From: Streptococcus australis
GTDB taxonomy: Bacteria; Bacillota; Bacilli; Lactobacillales; Streptococcaceae
Assembly: GCF_003943615.1 (NCBI RefSeq)
Contig: NZ_RJPZ01000001.1
Span: 21,974-85,973, forward strand
Reading direction: 5' to 3'
DNA: 64,000 nucleotides
Shown here: positions 27,375 to 36,994 of the stretch, piece by piece
How the letters are laid out: each line of letters begins with the position of its first letter
Numbering within the stretch: position 1 is the first letter of the stretch
The notes under the pieces: generated by a model
What the model saw: the letters and a program-made list of their open reading frames with translations, nothing else
What the model was told of the DNA's origin: nothing
Database searches by the model: none
Translations under genes and position numbers: made by a program

Positions 27375-30300
27375 TGGTAGAAATTAAAACTTCTAAAGAG
27401 ATTCATCCTAAAATCTATGCCTATACTACCCCTACGGTAACCAGCAATGAGGGCTGGATTAAGATTGGTTATACGGAGCGTGATGTCAGACAACGGATTA
27501 AAGAACAAACGCATACTGCTCATATAGATACAGATGTCTTATGGACTGGTGATGCAGCTTATACGGAAGAGCCTGATAAGGGAAAGACTTTTAAGGACCA
27601 TGATTTCCACCATTTCCTTTCTTTCCATGATGTGGAACGTCGTCCTAAGACGGAATGGTTCTATTTTAATGGAACTCCTGAAAAATCTAAAAATCTCTTT
27701 GATAAGTTTGTTCAGCATGATTTGTCAGGTTATCAGCCTGGCCAAGGACAGGACTATACTCTGCGACAAGAGCAAGAAGAAGCAGTTGATAAGACCTTAG
27801 ATTATTTCAAGAATCATCCAGGAGGCAAGTTCCTCTGGAATGCCAAGCCACGTTTTGGTAAAACCTTATCTACCTATGATCTAGCTCGTCGAATGGATGC
27901 TGTCAATGTCCTGATTGTAACCAACAGACCTGCCATTGCCAACTCATGGTATGATGATTTTGAAAAATTCATAGCAGGTCAAACGACTTACAAGTTTGTT
28001 TCAGAGTCAGACAGCCTTAAAAATCGCCCAACCTTGTCACGTAAAGAATTTGTTAGTATTTTAGATGACGATGTAAGACAACTTGCTTTTATCAGTCTCC
28101 AAGACTTGAAAGGCTCTGCTTATCTTGGTGGAGAGCACGATAAACTCAAATGGGTGACAGACCTGCATTGGGATTTATTGGTCATCGATGAAGCTCACGA
28201 AGGAGTTGATACCTTCAAGACAGATCAGGCCTTTAATAAAATCCGTCGAAACTTTACCTTGCATCTATCAGGAACTCCATTTAAGGCACTAGCTAAGGGA
28301 GATTTTACAGAGGAGCAGATCTACAACTGGTCTTATACTGATGAACAGTCGGCCAAATCTACTTGGTCTCCTGAGCAAGAAGAGGAAAATCCGTATGAGA
28401 GCTTACCTCAGTTAAATCTCTTTACCTATCAAATGTCTCAGATGATTGGCGAGGAGTTAGAAAAAGGGGCTCAACTTGATGGAGAGAACATCGACTATGC
28501 TTTTGACTTGAGTGAATTTTTCGCTACAGATGATAAAGGGAAATTTATCCACGAGCAAGATGTCAGAAATTGGTTAGATACTCTATCAAGCAATGAAAAA
28601 TATCCATTTTCAACCAAAGAACTTCGGAACGAACTCAAGCATACTTTTTGGCTGTTAGAACGTGTAGCCTCAGCTAAAGCATTAAAAGCGCTGCTAGAAG
28701 AACATCCCATCTATGAAAACTATGAGATTGTGTTAGCTGCTGGTGACGGGCGTATGTCCGAGGATGACGATAAGGTCAATCTAAAATCCTTAGACTTGGT
28801 AAGAAAAGCGATAGCAGAGAATGACAAAACCATTACCCTCTCCGTTGGTCAGTTGACGACAGGAGTGACGATTCCTGAATGGACAGGGGTATTGATGTTA
28901 TCAAACTTGAAATCACCTGCGCTTTATATGCAAGCTGCCTTCCGCGCTCAAAATCCATACTCATGGAGCGATAGCAAAGGAAATCATTTCCGCAAAGAAA
29001 GAGCCTATGTATTTGACTTTGCGCCAGAAAGAACCCTGATTCTCTTTGATGAGTTTGCAAATAACTTATCACTTGCAACTGCAGGAGGTGGAGGAACTTC
29101 AGCAACTCGCGAAGAAAACATTAGAGAATTACTAAATTTCTTCCCTGTGATAGCAGAAGATCGTGCAGGCAAGATGGTTGAAATTGATGCTAAGGCAGTT
29201 CTAACCATACCCCGTCAGATAAAAGCCAGAGAAGTCCTCAAACGTGGCTTTATGTCTAACCTCCTATTTGATAATATCAGTGGTATTTTCCAAGCTAGTC
29301 AAACCGTTCTAGACATTTTAAATGAACTACCAGTAGAAAAGGAAGGCAAGTTACAAACACCTTCTGATATACTAGATTTTTCAGATGTTACAGTGGATGA
29401 TGAGGGCAATGCAGTTGTTGACCATGAAATAGTGGTTAATCAACAAACGCGACTTTTTGGTGAAAAAGTTTATGGGCTTAGTGAGTCTGTTGTTGAATTA
29501 GTCACAAAAGATGAGGACAAAACTCAAAAACAACTAATTAATGACTTGAGCGAGACAGTATCTACGGTAATTGTAGAAGAATTGAAAGCTGGATACGGTC
29601 TAAAAACTCGGGAAACAGACCACATCAAGAAACAAATTGCAGTAACATTTGAGAATGAAGTTCGAAAAAATGAGATAGAACGTAAAATTACTGAAGCCCA
29701 TATCAAGGAAGAGGTACAGCAACAGCTCAAGGAAGTAAATGATAAGGAGCAAAAAGATAAGATTCAAGAAGTTCTTGAAAAACGAATAGAAGAAAATAAT
29801 CTCATTCATAAAGAAAAACTAGAACAAACACTCAAAAAAGAAGTGGAAAAGATGCCTGAGAAGTTTATCGAACAGGTTGAGGTCAAACGTGTTGAACAGT
29901 TGAAACAATCTGCTCAAGATGAAATTCGGGATCACCTTCGAGGATTTGCACGAACAATCCCTAGTTTTATCATGGCCTATGGCAATCAATCTCTAACTCT
30001 TGATAATTTTGATACCTTTGTTCCTGAGCATGTCTTCTTTGAAGTGACTGGTATTACGATTGACCAATTTCGTTATTTGAGAGATGGTGGGCAAGATTTT
30101 GCAGGGCATCTCTTTGATCGAGCAACATTCGATGAGGCCATTCAAGAATTTCTTCGCAAGAAAGAGGAGTTGGCGGATTATTTTAAAGATCAAAAAGAAG
30201 ATATCTTTGACTATATTCCACCACAGAAAACCAATCAGATTTTCACTCCTAAACGAGTAGTGAAAAGAATGGTGGATGATCTTGAGAAAGAAAACCCAGG

Positions 30301-30619
30301 AATCTTTGATGACCCATCTAAGACATTTATTGATTTATACATGAAATCAGGCCTCTATATTGCAGAGCTTGTTAAGCGACTATACAATAGTAATGGCTTA
30401 AAAGATGTATTTCAAAATCCTGAAGAACGCTTAAAACATATCTTAGAAAATCAAGTTTATGGATTTGCGCCTTCAGAAATTATCTATAACATCTCGACTA
30501 ATTTTATCTTTGGAAATCTCTCCCAAGATATCAGTAGAAAAAACTTTGTTTTAGAAGATACCATTCCAGCTGCCAAAGAAGGTAGGATTCAGGAATTAGT
30601 AGATAAATATTTTGGATAG
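27371..30619 (+). CDS. GIY-YIG/helicase fusion of a restriction-modification-like system
   Basis: 1082 residues. Residues about 10-100 resemble a T5orf172 GIY-YIG nuclease (GWIKIGYTERDVRQRIKEQ). A superfamily 2 helicase follows: FRFGKT-type Walker A (RFGKT near 165), DEAH box (VIDEAHEG near 275), SGTPF, and a late motif VI region (ALYMQAAFRAQNP near 518). Residues about 715-870 are a charged, likely coiled-coil stretch. The last 130 residues contain methylase-like motif X (IFTPKRVVKRMVDD) and motif I (FIDLYMKSGLY) but end before any NPPY. Starts inside the methylase gene (ATGG overlap). Likely supplies the DNA-translocating/cleaving half of a defence system. Confidence 0.82.
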   Translation: MMVEIKTSKEIHPKIYAYTTPTVTSNEGWIKIGYTERDVRQRIKEQTHTAHIDTDVLWTGDAAYTEEPDKGKTFKDHDFHHFLSFHDVERRPKTEWFYFNGTPEKSKNLFDKFVQHDLSGYQPGQGQDYTLRQEQEEAVDKTLDYFKNHPGGKFLWNAKPRFGKTLSTYDLARRMDAVNVLIVTNRPAIANSWYDDFEKFIAGQTTYKFVSESDSLKNRPTLSRKEFVSILDDDVRQLAFISLQDLKGSAYLGGEHDKLKWVTDLHWDLLVIDEAHEGVDTFKTDQAFNKIRRNFTLHLSGTPFKALAKGDFTEEQIYNWSYTDEQSAKSTWSPEQEEENPYESLPQLNLFTYQMSQMIGEELEKGAQLDGENIDYAFDLSEFFATDDKGKFIHEQDVRNWLDTLSSNEKYPFSTKELRNELKHTFWLLERVASAKALKALLEEHPIYENYEIVLAAGDGRMSEDDDKVNLKSLDLVRKAIAENDKTITLSVGQLTTGVTIPEWTGVLMLSNLKSPALYMQAAFRAQNPYSWSDSKGNHFRKERAYVFDFAPERTLILFDEFANNLSLATAGGGGTSATREENIRELLNFFPVIAEDRAGKMVEIDAKAVLTIPRQIKAREVLKRGFMSNLLFDNISGIFQASQTVLDILNELPVEKEGKLQTPSDILDFSDVTVDDEGNAVVDHEIVVNQQTRLFGEKVYGLSESVVELVTKDEDKTQKQLINDLSETVSTVIVEELKAGYGLKTRETDHIKKQIAVTFENEVRKNEIERKITEAHIKEEVQQQLKEVNDKEQKDKIQEVLEKRIEENNLIHKEKLEQTLKKEVEKMPEKFIEQVEVKRVEQLKQSAQDEIRDHLRGFARTIPSFIMAYGNQSLTLDNFDTFVPEHVFFEVTGITIDQFRYLRDGGQDFAGHLFDRATFDEAIQEFLRKKEELADYFKDQKEDIFDYIPPQKTNQIFTPKRVVKRMVDDLEKENPGIFDDPSKTFIDLYMKSGLYIAELVKRLYNSNGLKDVFQNPEERLKHILENQVYGFAPSEIIYNISTNFIFGNLSQDISRKNFVLEDTIPAAKEGRIQELVDKYFG

Positions 30620-30724
30620 GATAGTTGTTGATTCCCTCAGTTTCAAATTTAGATTTCAAAATAAATAATAATTATTTAAGAAAAGTTTTGTTGAGATATC
30701 AGCTGGAAAGAAAATATTTTATAA

Positions 30725-31213
30725 ATGAATAGATTTAAAAATCAAAGACTTAAACACTTGATTATTTATTTTGTTGAGATATTTATCGTCTCATCTTTTA
30801 TTACGTGGTTGTTAGAGAAGAGTCACCCCTCTGGTAGTATATACGAAGTAATAGAAAAATTTTTCCTGGCTTATGGAGCATATCAATTATTGGTTTATAC
30901 TTCATTATCAATTTTGGATGATATATCAAAAGATAGTGCCTTAATGCTTTTAAGTTTGTTGAAATATTGCTTGCTATATAAGGAAACTGGTAGTAAGCAA
31001 CTTAAAGCATTAATTGATGAAAAAATTGATAATCAGATTTCGTCGAAAGCTATGAATAGTCTTAATACAGAAAAATTACTAGTGAATTTAAAGGAAAATA
31101 TAGATTCAATCGATAAAGTATGTATACAAACTCAACTAATAATGGCTGAACATGATTTTGAGTTTTATCAATTGCAGTGGAGATTATCTATTTTATTAAG
31201 AATATTGAAATAG
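30725..31213 (+). CDS. two-helix membrane protein, unknown
   Basis: 162 residues with membrane helices near 10-30 and 48-65, then a soluble helical C-terminus (KALIDEKIDNQISSKAM). AT-rich and without a strong ribosome site. Starts 105 bases after the helicase gene with no terminator between, and a terminator follows, so it may be the third member of the defence operon. No family recognised. Confidence 0.6.
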   Translation: MNRFKNQRLKHLIIYFVEIFIVSSFITWLLEKSHPSGSIYEVIEKFFLAYGAYQLLVYTSLSILDDISKDSALMLLSLLKYCLLYKETGSKQLKALIDEKIDNQISSKAMNSLNTEKLLVNLKENIDSIDKVCIQTQLIMAEHDFEFYQLQWRLSILLRILK

Positions 31214-31225
31214 AAAAATTTACTA

Positions 31226-31265
31226 TAAAAAATCCCATCAGAATATTTCTGGTGGGATTTTTGGT
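31226..31265. terminator. bidirectional terminator between the accessory operon and guaA
   Basis: AAAAAATCCCATCAGAA / TTCTGGTGGGATTTTT with a 3-base loop; A and T runs serve both strands. Confidence 0.88.
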
Positions 31266-31358
31266 GGGGAACCAATCAATTTTGACTGATTTTTAACCTT
31301 TTATAATAACTGAAAATGCTGTTAAATCAACCATTTCACTTCAAATCATGTTTATAAA

Positions 31359-32924
31359 TCATTCCCACTCAACGGTTGCAGGTGGTTTACTTGTGATATC
31401 GTAGACGATGCGGTTGACGTGGTCAACTTCGTTTACGATACGGACTGAGATTTTTTGAAGGACTTCCCAAGGGATCTTGGCGAAGTCAGCTGTCATTCCA
31501 TCAATCGAAGTGATAGCACGGATAGCAATCGTATAGTCGTAAGTACGACCGTCACCCATAACACCTACGGAACGAACGCCAGTGTTAACAGTGAAGTATT
31601 GCCAGATGTCGCGGTCAAGACCAGCTTTAGCGATTTCTTCACGAAGGATAGCATCTGATTCACGGACTGTTTCTAGTTTTTCTTCAGTAATTTCACCCAT
31701 GACACGGATAGCAAGTCCTGGGCCTGGGAATGGTTGGCGCCATACGATGTGGTCTGGCATACCAAGTTCAGTTCCAAGAGCACGAACCTCATCCTTGTAA
31801 AGAGTGTTGAGTGGTTCGATGAGTTCAAACTGCATATCTTCTGGAAGTCCACCCACGTTGTGGTGAGATTTGATGGTTTGAGCAGTATCCGTACCTGACT
31901 CGATGACGTCTGTATAGAGTGTTCCTTGAGCAAGGAATTTCACATCTTTGAGCTTGCTTGCTTCATCATCAAAGACATAGACAAATTCGTTACCGATAAT
32001 TTTCCGTTTTTGTTCTGGGTCAGAAACACCGGCCAATTTATCCAAGAAACGTTTGGCAGCGTCTGCCTTGACAATATTGAGACCAAACTTCCCACCAAGC
32101 ATGTCCATAACTTGGTCAGCTTCCCCTTTACGGAGAAGACCGTGGTCTACAAAGATGCAGATTAATTGATCTCCGATAGCTTTTTGGAGAAGAACTCCAA
32201 CAACAGAAGAGTCTACACCACCAGAGAGACCAAGGAGGACACGTTTGTCTCCAACTTTCTCACGGATTTGTTTGATTTGCATCTCGATAAAGTTATCCAT
32301 GGTCCAGTCACCCTTGGCACCACAGATATTCAAGGCAAAGTTGCGAAGGATATCATAGCCGTGTACTGAGTGACGAACCTCTGGGTGGAATTGGATACCA
32401 TAGATTTTCTTGTCAGGATTCTCAATCGAAGCATACGGACAGTCAGCAGAAGTACCTGTACGAACAAAGTCAGAAGGAATTTCTGTAACAGCATCACCGT
32501 GGCTCATCAAGACCAACTGTTTATCAGGTGTTCCCTCAAAGAGGGCAGAAGATTCAGCTAAGTTTAGCTCAGATTGACCGTATTCTCGGTTACCAGCATC
32601 CCCTGCAGGTACAACCTTCCCACCAAGTTTGTGAGTCAAGAGCTGCATGCCATAGCAGATTCCTAAAATTGGAATTCCAAGTTCAAAAATTTCAGGATCA
32701 ATATCGAAAGACCCTTCTTCATACACTGAGTTTGGTCCGCCTGAAAGAACGATCCCAACTGGATTGATTTCACGAACTTCAGCTGCCGTAATTTTGTGGC
32801 TCTTCAATTCTGAAAAGACACCAATCTCACGAATACGACGTGAAATAAGCTGATTGTACTGGCTACCGTAGTCAAGCACGATAATTTTTTCAACATCATG
32901 CAAATCAGTTGATAGGTTTGTCAT
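31359..32924 (-). CDS. guaA: GMP synthase (glutamine-hydrolysing)
   Basis: Converts XMP to GMP with ATP and glutamine. 521 residues: class I glutamine amidotransferase domain with Cys90 in GICYGMQ and QFHPEV near 177, then an ATP pyrophosphatase with SGGVDSS near 234, then the dimerisation domain ending PPATVEWE. Transcribed against replication on this arm; AGAAGGGGA is its ribosome site. Divergent from the GntR gene; joins guaC-xpt-pbuX as the third guanine-nucleotide gene in the window. Confidence 0.97.
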   Translation of the reverse strand: MTNLSTDLHDVEKIIVLDYGSQYNQLISRRIREIGVFSELKSHKITAAEVREINPVGIVLSGGPNSVYEEGSFDIDPEIFELGIPILGICYGMQLLTHKLGGKVVPAGDAGNREYGQSELNLAESSALFEGTPDKQLVLMSHGDAVTEIPSDFVRTGTSADCPYASIENPDKKIYGIQFHPEVRHSVHGYDILRNFALNICGAKGDWTMDNFIEMQIKQIREKVGDKRVLLGLSGGVDSSVVGVLLQKAIGDQLICIFVDHGLLRKGEADQVMDMLGGKFGLNIVKADAAKRFLDKLAGVSDPEQKRKIIGNEFVYVFDDEASKLKDVKFLAQGTLYTDVIESGTDTAQTIKSHHNVGGLPEDMQFELIEPLNTLYKDEVRALGTELGMPDHIVWRQPFPGPGLAIRVMGEITEEKLETVRESDAILREEIAKAGLDRDIWQYFTVNTGVRSVGVMGDGRTYDYTIAIRAITSIDGMTADFAKIPWEVLQKISVRIVNEVDHVNRIVYDITSKPPATVEWE

Positions 32925-33062
32925 CTTTTCCCCTTCTTCTAGAAAAATCTTTTTCTCTATTCTAACACAAAAGACCCTTCATTACCAATCAAGACTGACT
33001 AGGATTGAAGATTTAACAAAATTGCGCTACAATAGGTTATAACACACAGAAAGAGTAGCAAT

Positions 33063-33761
33063 ATGATCCCAGCATACATTCAAATTCACGACCAAATCAA
33101 GGCAGAGATTGACCAGAAAATCTGGAAAATTGGACAGCGCCTCCCAAGTGAACGAGACTTGGCAGAAAAGTTCCAAGTAAGTCGCATGACCCTCCGTCAA
33201 GCCATTACACTCTTGGTAGAAGAAGGAGTACTGGAGCGCCGTGTTGGTAGTGGTACTTTTGTAGCTAGCACACGCGTCCAGGAAAAAATGCGAGGGACGA
33301 CTAGTTTTACTGAAATCATGAAAGCACAAGGTAAGGTACCTTCGACACAGGTTATTTCCTACAAACGGACCATTCCAAGTCTTCAAGAAGTGGATAAACT
33401 TGGGATTGACAAAACTGAAACGATTGTACGTATGGAACGGGTTCGTTACGCAGATGGGGTCCCTGTTGTTTATGAAGTCACCTCGATTCCAGAAAAATTT
33501 ATCAAAAACTTCAAACGGGAAGAAGTCACTAGCCATTTCTTCCAAACCTTGGAAGAGCACGGCTATCGAATTGGCAAATCTCAACAAACCATTTATGCAC
33601 GCTTGGCCAAAGAAAAGATTGCTCATTACTTAGAAATACCAAAAGGACATGCTATTCTTGGTTTGACCCAGATTTCATATTTCGACAATGGTGTCGCTTT
33701 TGAGTATGTAAAAAGTCAATATGTCGGAGAACGGTTTGAATTTTACCTAGAAAACAATTAG
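33063..33761 (+). CDS. GntR/HutC-family transcription regulator
   Basis: 232 residues. Winged helix at about 8-72 (LPSERDLAEKFQVSRMTLRQA) and a C-terminal UTRA ligand domain from about 95. UTRA regulators usually sense sugars, sugar phosphates or amino acids; the ligand here is not evident. Resembles NagR/YvoA-type regulators of amino-sugar use, an inference. Lies next to guaA, as in pneumococci. Confidence 0.88.
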   Translation: MIPAYIQIHDQIKAEIDQKIWKIGQRLPSERDLAEKFQVSRMTLRQAITLLVEEGVLERRVGSGTFVASTRVQEKMRGTTSFTEIMKAQGKVPSTQVISYKRTIPSLQEVDKLGIDKTETIVRMERVRYADGVPVVYEVTSIPEKFIKNFKREEVTSHFFQTLEEHGYRIGKSQQTIYARLAKEKIAHYLEIPKGHAILGLTQISYFDNGVAFEYVKSQYVGERFEFYLENN

Positions 33762-33763
33762 GT

Positions 33764-33780
33764 AACATAATTTATGTTAA
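33764..33780. repeat. post-stop palindrome TAACATAA-T-TTATGTTA
   Basis: Perfect 8-base inverted repeat two bases after the regulator stop; relatives lie after three other genes (36895, 39234, 47340). Confidence 0.6.
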
Positions 33781-33875
33781 GTAAGATAGCAAGGTTTTTT
33801 AGCTACTAAACATTGATCATTTTCTAGACAATTTTAAATTGACCTTCTTGTTTCTTATTAGGCAAAATAGTGAAG

Positions 33876-33903
33876 TCCCGCTAGTCTTTAGTGGGCTTTT
33901 TTG
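33876..33903 (+). terminator. terminator after the GntR gene
   Basis: Stem CCCGCTA / TAGTGGG (one G-T pair) with a short loop, followed by CTTTTTT. Confidence 0.82.
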
Positions 33904-33917
33904 ATATAATGAAAGGT

Positions 33918-34250
33918 ATGGAAATTGAGAAAACCAACCGAATGAATGCTCTCTTTGAGTTTTACGCAGCACTTTTGACAGACAAGCAGATGAACTATAT
34001 CGAGCTCTATTATGCAGATGACTACAGCTTGGCTGAGATTGCTGAAGAGTTCGGGGTTAGTCGTCAGGCTGTTTATGATAATATCAAACGAACTGAAAAG
34101 ATTCTGGAAGACTATGAGATGAAGCTTCATATGTACTCTGACTACATTGTCCGCAGTCAAATTTTTGATCAGATCCTAGAGCGCTATCCAGAGGATGCTT
34201 TTCTACAAGAGCAAGTTGAGATTTTAACAAGTATTGATAATCGGGAGTAA
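33918..34250 (+). CDS. ylxM: YlxM, SRP-associated DNA-binding-like protein
   Basis: 110 residues from ATG 33918 ([12 protein letters not shown]), the family start; an upstream in-frame codon lies in the terminator. Contains a sigma-4-like helix-turn-helix ([20 protein letters not shown]). Stimulates or regulates SRP with Ffh; almost always encoded just before ffh, as here. TATAAT at 33905-33910 is very close to the ATG, so the leader would be almost absent if that box is used. Confidence 0.9.
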   Translation: MEIEKTNRMNALFEFYAALLTDKQMNYIELYYADDYSLAEIAEEFGVSRQAVYDNIKRTEKILEDYEMKLHMYSDYIVRSQIFDQILERYPEDAFLQEQVEILTSIDNRE

Positions 34251-34252
34251 CC

Positions 34253-34468
34253 ATGGGCAGTCTTGTCATTTACCAAGGAATACCTTGCAAACTATTAGCC
34301 GCAGAGGTACCATTTCCAACTCGACTACAGATTATTTCGCCCAATGATATCTCCAAAGCTATGCAAGTAGGTTTTAGCTGTTGGGGATATCCAAATGAAA
34401 TCATGAAAGAAGTCACACCCGAAGAACTAGAGTGTTTGCAACATTTCGGACGATTTCCACCGAATTGA
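34253..34468 (+). CDS. conserved small protein between ylxM and ffh
   Basis: 71 residues (MGSLVIYQGIPCKLLAAEVP), with a cysteine-containing core and FSCWGYPNEIMKEVTPEEL. Starts 2 bases after ylxM and ends 20 bases before ffh, so it is translated within the SRP operon. Function unknown. Confidence 0.6.
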   Translation: MGSLVIYQGIPCKLLAAEVPFPTRLQIISPNDISKAMQVGFSCWGYPNEIMKEVTPEELECLQHFGRFPPN

Positions 34469-34488
34469 TTTAATAATAGGAGAAAAAA

Positions 34489-36060
34489 ATGGCATTTGAA
34501 AGTTTAACCGAACGTTTACAGAACGTCTTTAAAAATCTTCGTAAGAAAGGGAAAATCTCTGAAGCGGATGTCCAAGAGGCAACCAAAGAGATTCGTCTAG
34601 CCCTCTTAGAGGCCGACGTTGCCCTCCCTGTTGTAAAAGACTTCATCAAACGGGTCCGCGAACGGGCTGTAGGTCATGAAGTCATCGAAACCCTCAACCC
34701 TGCCCAACAAATCGTGAAGATTGTCGATGAAGAATTAACAGCGATTTTGGGTTCGGAAACAGCAGACATTATCAAATCTCCAAAGATTCCAACCATTATC
34801 ATGATGGTCGGTCTTCAAGGGGCTGGTAAAACAACCTTTGCTGGGAAATTGGCTAACAAATTGGTCAAGGAAGAAAATGCACGTCCCTTGATGATTGCAG
34901 CCGATATCTATCGTCCAGCAGCAATTGACCAGTTGAAGACGCTTGGTCAACAGATCAATGTCCCTGTCTTCTCATTGGGAACAGAAGTCCCTGCAGTAGA
35001 AATCGTACGTCAAGGTTTGGAACAAGCAAGAGCTAACCACAATGACTATGTCTTGATCGACACAGCTGGTCGTCTGCAAATCGATGAGAAACTCATGGGC
35101 GAATTGCGTGATGTCAAAGCCCTGGCTGAGCCAAATGAAATCCTCTTGGTTGTCGATGCCATGATCGGTCAAGAAGCGGCCAATGTGGCGCGTGAGTTTA
35201 ACGAACAACTCGAAGTGACCGGGGTCATCTTGACCAAGATTGATGGGGATACTCGTGGTGGTGCAGCCCTTTCTGTCCGTCAGATTACTGGGAAGCCAAT
35301 CAAATTCACTGGTACTGGCGAAAAAATCACTGATATCGAAACCTTCCACCCAGACCGCATGTCAGGTCGGATCCTCGGTATGGGGGATATGCTGACGTTG
35401 ATCGAGAAGGCTTCTCAAGAATACGACGAGAAACGCTCCATTGAACTCGCTGAGAAGATGCGGGAAAACACCTTTGATTTCAACGACTTTATCGACCAGT
35501 TAGACCAAGTTCAAAACATGGGACCAATGGAAGATCTGCTCAAGATGCTTCCAGGTATGGCCAACAATCCAGCCATGAAGAACCTCAAGGTCGACGAAGG
35601 AGAAATTGCTCGCAAACGCGCGATTGTATCTTCTATGACCCCAGCTGAACGCGAAAATCCAGATTTGTTGAACCCTAGCCGTCGTCGTCGGATTGCGGCT
35701 GGTTCAGGAAACAGCTTTGTCGAAGTCAATAAATTCATCAAGGACTTTAACCAAGCCAAACAGATGATGCAAGGTGTCCTCTCTGGCGATATGAACAAGA
35801 TGATGAAACAAATGGGGCTGAATCCAAATAATATGCCGAAGAACATGCCTGGCGGAATGCCCGATATGTCTGCCCTCGAAGGGATGATGGGACAAGGTGG
35901 GATGCCTGACTTATCAGCTCTTGGCGGAGGCGCTGGAATGCCTGACATGAGCCAAATGTTCGGTGGCGGTCTCAAAGGAAAAGCCGGCGAATTCATGATG
36001 AAACGGGCAATGAACAAGATGGCCAAACAAATGCGCAAGAATAAGAAAAAACGGAAATAA
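34489..36060 (+). CDS. ffh: signal recognition particle GTPase Ffh
   Basis: Binds signal sequences and 4.5S/scRNA and targets ribosomes to FtsY. 523 residues: N helical bundle, G domain with GLQGAGKTT near 107 and DTAGR near 189, TKIDGDTRGG near 247, then a Met/Gly-rich M domain. The tail holds repeated GMPDMSALEGM-like segments, common in streptococcal Ffh. AGGAG precedes the ATG. Confidence 0.97.
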   Translation: MAFESLTERLQNVFKNLRKKGKISEADVQEATKEIRLALLEADVALPVVKDFIKRVRERAVGHEVIETLNPAQQIVKIVDEELTAILGSETADIIKSPKIPTIIMMVGLQGAGKTTFAGKLANKLVKEENARPLMIAADIYRPAAIDQLKTLGQQINVPVFSLGTEVPAVEIVRQGLEQARANHNDYVLIDTAGRLQIDEKLMGELRDVKALAEPNEILLVVDAMIGQEAANVAREFNEQLEVTGVILTKIDGDTRGGAALSVRQITGKPIKFTGTGEKITDIETFHPDRMSGRILGMGDMLTLIEKASQEYDEKRSIELAEKMRENTFDFNDFIDQLDQVQNMGPMEDLLKMLPGMANNPAMKNLKVDEGEIARKRAIVSSMTPAERENPDLLNPSRRRRIAAGSGNSFVEVNKFIKDFNQAKQMMQGVLSGDMNKMMKQMGLNPNNMPKNMPGGMPDMSALEGMMGQGGMPDLSALGGGAGMPDMSQMFGGGLKGKAGEFMMKRAMNKMAKQMRKNKKKRK

Positions 36061-36071
36061 TCGTTTCTAAT

Positions 36072-36103
36072 AAGGGCCTGGGACATTGTTCCGGGTTCTT
36101 TTA
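36072..36103 (+). terminator. ffh terminator, GGGAC-hairpin type
   Basis: GGGCCTGGGACA / GTTCCGGGTTC with a small loop, followed by TTTT. Related in sequence to the hairpins at 14284 and 21638. Confidence 0.75.
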
Positions 36104-36124
36104 GAAAAAAGTACTAGAGAAAAC

Positions 36125-36892
36125 ATGTTAAAAAAACTATTTCAACAACTCATTCGTTTCTTTGTAAGATTGTTTTCTTCGCATAGCAAGCCCTTTTATT
36201 TTCCAAAAGGGTCGAAGAAACCACCAATCAATCCGATCATCTTTGTACCTGGAAGTTCAGCTAGTATCCAGCGTTTCAATGGAACTATCCGCATGCTCCA
36301 TCGTTTTTCTAGAAAAAAACAGAGTCTCTTAAAAATAAAAGTCAATAAAGATGATTCTATAGAGATGGAAGGAAGACTGAATACAAAAGAGCCAAATCCT
36401 ATGATTGTGATTGGCTTTGAGAACAATCGAGATGGCTACAGCAATGTCAAGCAGCAAATCGAATCCCTTAAGAAAGCTTTAACCTATCTTCTTGATCACT
36501 ATTATTTTACAGAGTTCAAGGCAGTCGGACACTCCAATGGTGGACTAGTTTTGACTGGTTTATTGGAGAGTGGCTTTTTAGAGAAAAAGAGGTTAACTGT
36601 AAGCAAGATGGCCATTATCGGAAGTCCTTACAAATTTAACCAAGAAATGTATGACGATTTTCAAAGTTGGAAACATCGCTTAGATAAAGAAGTAGAGGTC
36701 CTTAACTTTGTCGGTAGCTTTGCTGGAAAATCAGACGGTATCGTTCCTCTCTCTAGTGCACAAGCAGCAAAATCAATTTTTGAGAATCAAACTTATTCAG
36801 AAGTGAAGTTAAAAGGTCGAAAGGCTCATCATTCTGCATTACCCACTAATCCAGAGCTGGTGAAGCAATTAAGTCTGTTTTTGAATCTATGA
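36125..36892 (+). CDS. alpha/beta hydrolase of the DUF915 family
   Basis: 255 residues from ATG 36125; the in-frame TTG at 36086 lies in the ffh terminator. An N-terminal hydrophobic segment (LFQQLIRFFVRLF) suggests a membrane-anchored or exported enzyme. Nucleophile elbow GHSNGG near 137, Asp in GKSDGIVPL, and His in KAHHSALP. DUF915 enzymes are cell-surface lipases/esterases in lactic bacteria; the substrate is unknown. Confidence 0.8.
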   Translation: MLKKLFQQLIRFFVRLFSSHSKPFYFPKGSKKPPINPIIFVPGSSASIQRFNGTIRMLHRFSRKKQSLLKIKVNKDDSIEMEGRLNTKEPNPMIVIGFENNRDGYSNVKQQIESLKKALTYLLDHYYFTEFKAVGHSNGGLVLTGLLESGFLEKKRLTVSKMAIIGSPYKFNQEMYDDFQSWKHRLDKEVEVLNFVGSFAGKSDGIVPLSSAQAAKSIFENQTYSEVKLKGRKAHHSALPTNPELVKQLSLFLNL

Positions 36893-36894
36893 TA

Positions 36895-36925
36895 AATTAC
36901 ATAATTTCGGTTATGTAATTTATTT
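36895..36925 (+). terminator. post-stop palindrome with T-rich tail
   Basis: AATTACATAA / TTATGTAATT with loop TTCGG, followed by TATTTTTG, so it can act as a terminator. A member of the ACATAA/TTATGT palindrome set. Confidence 0.65.
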
Positions 36926-36994
36926 TTGTCTCTTGCAATCCTTAAGTAAATATGGTACATTTTTGATACCGGTTACAAATAAAAGGAGAAACTG

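Noticed and set aside
21670..31265. Prophage or ICE
   Set aside because: No integrase, relaxase, capsid or replication genes are visible; only TA, defence and remnant genes.
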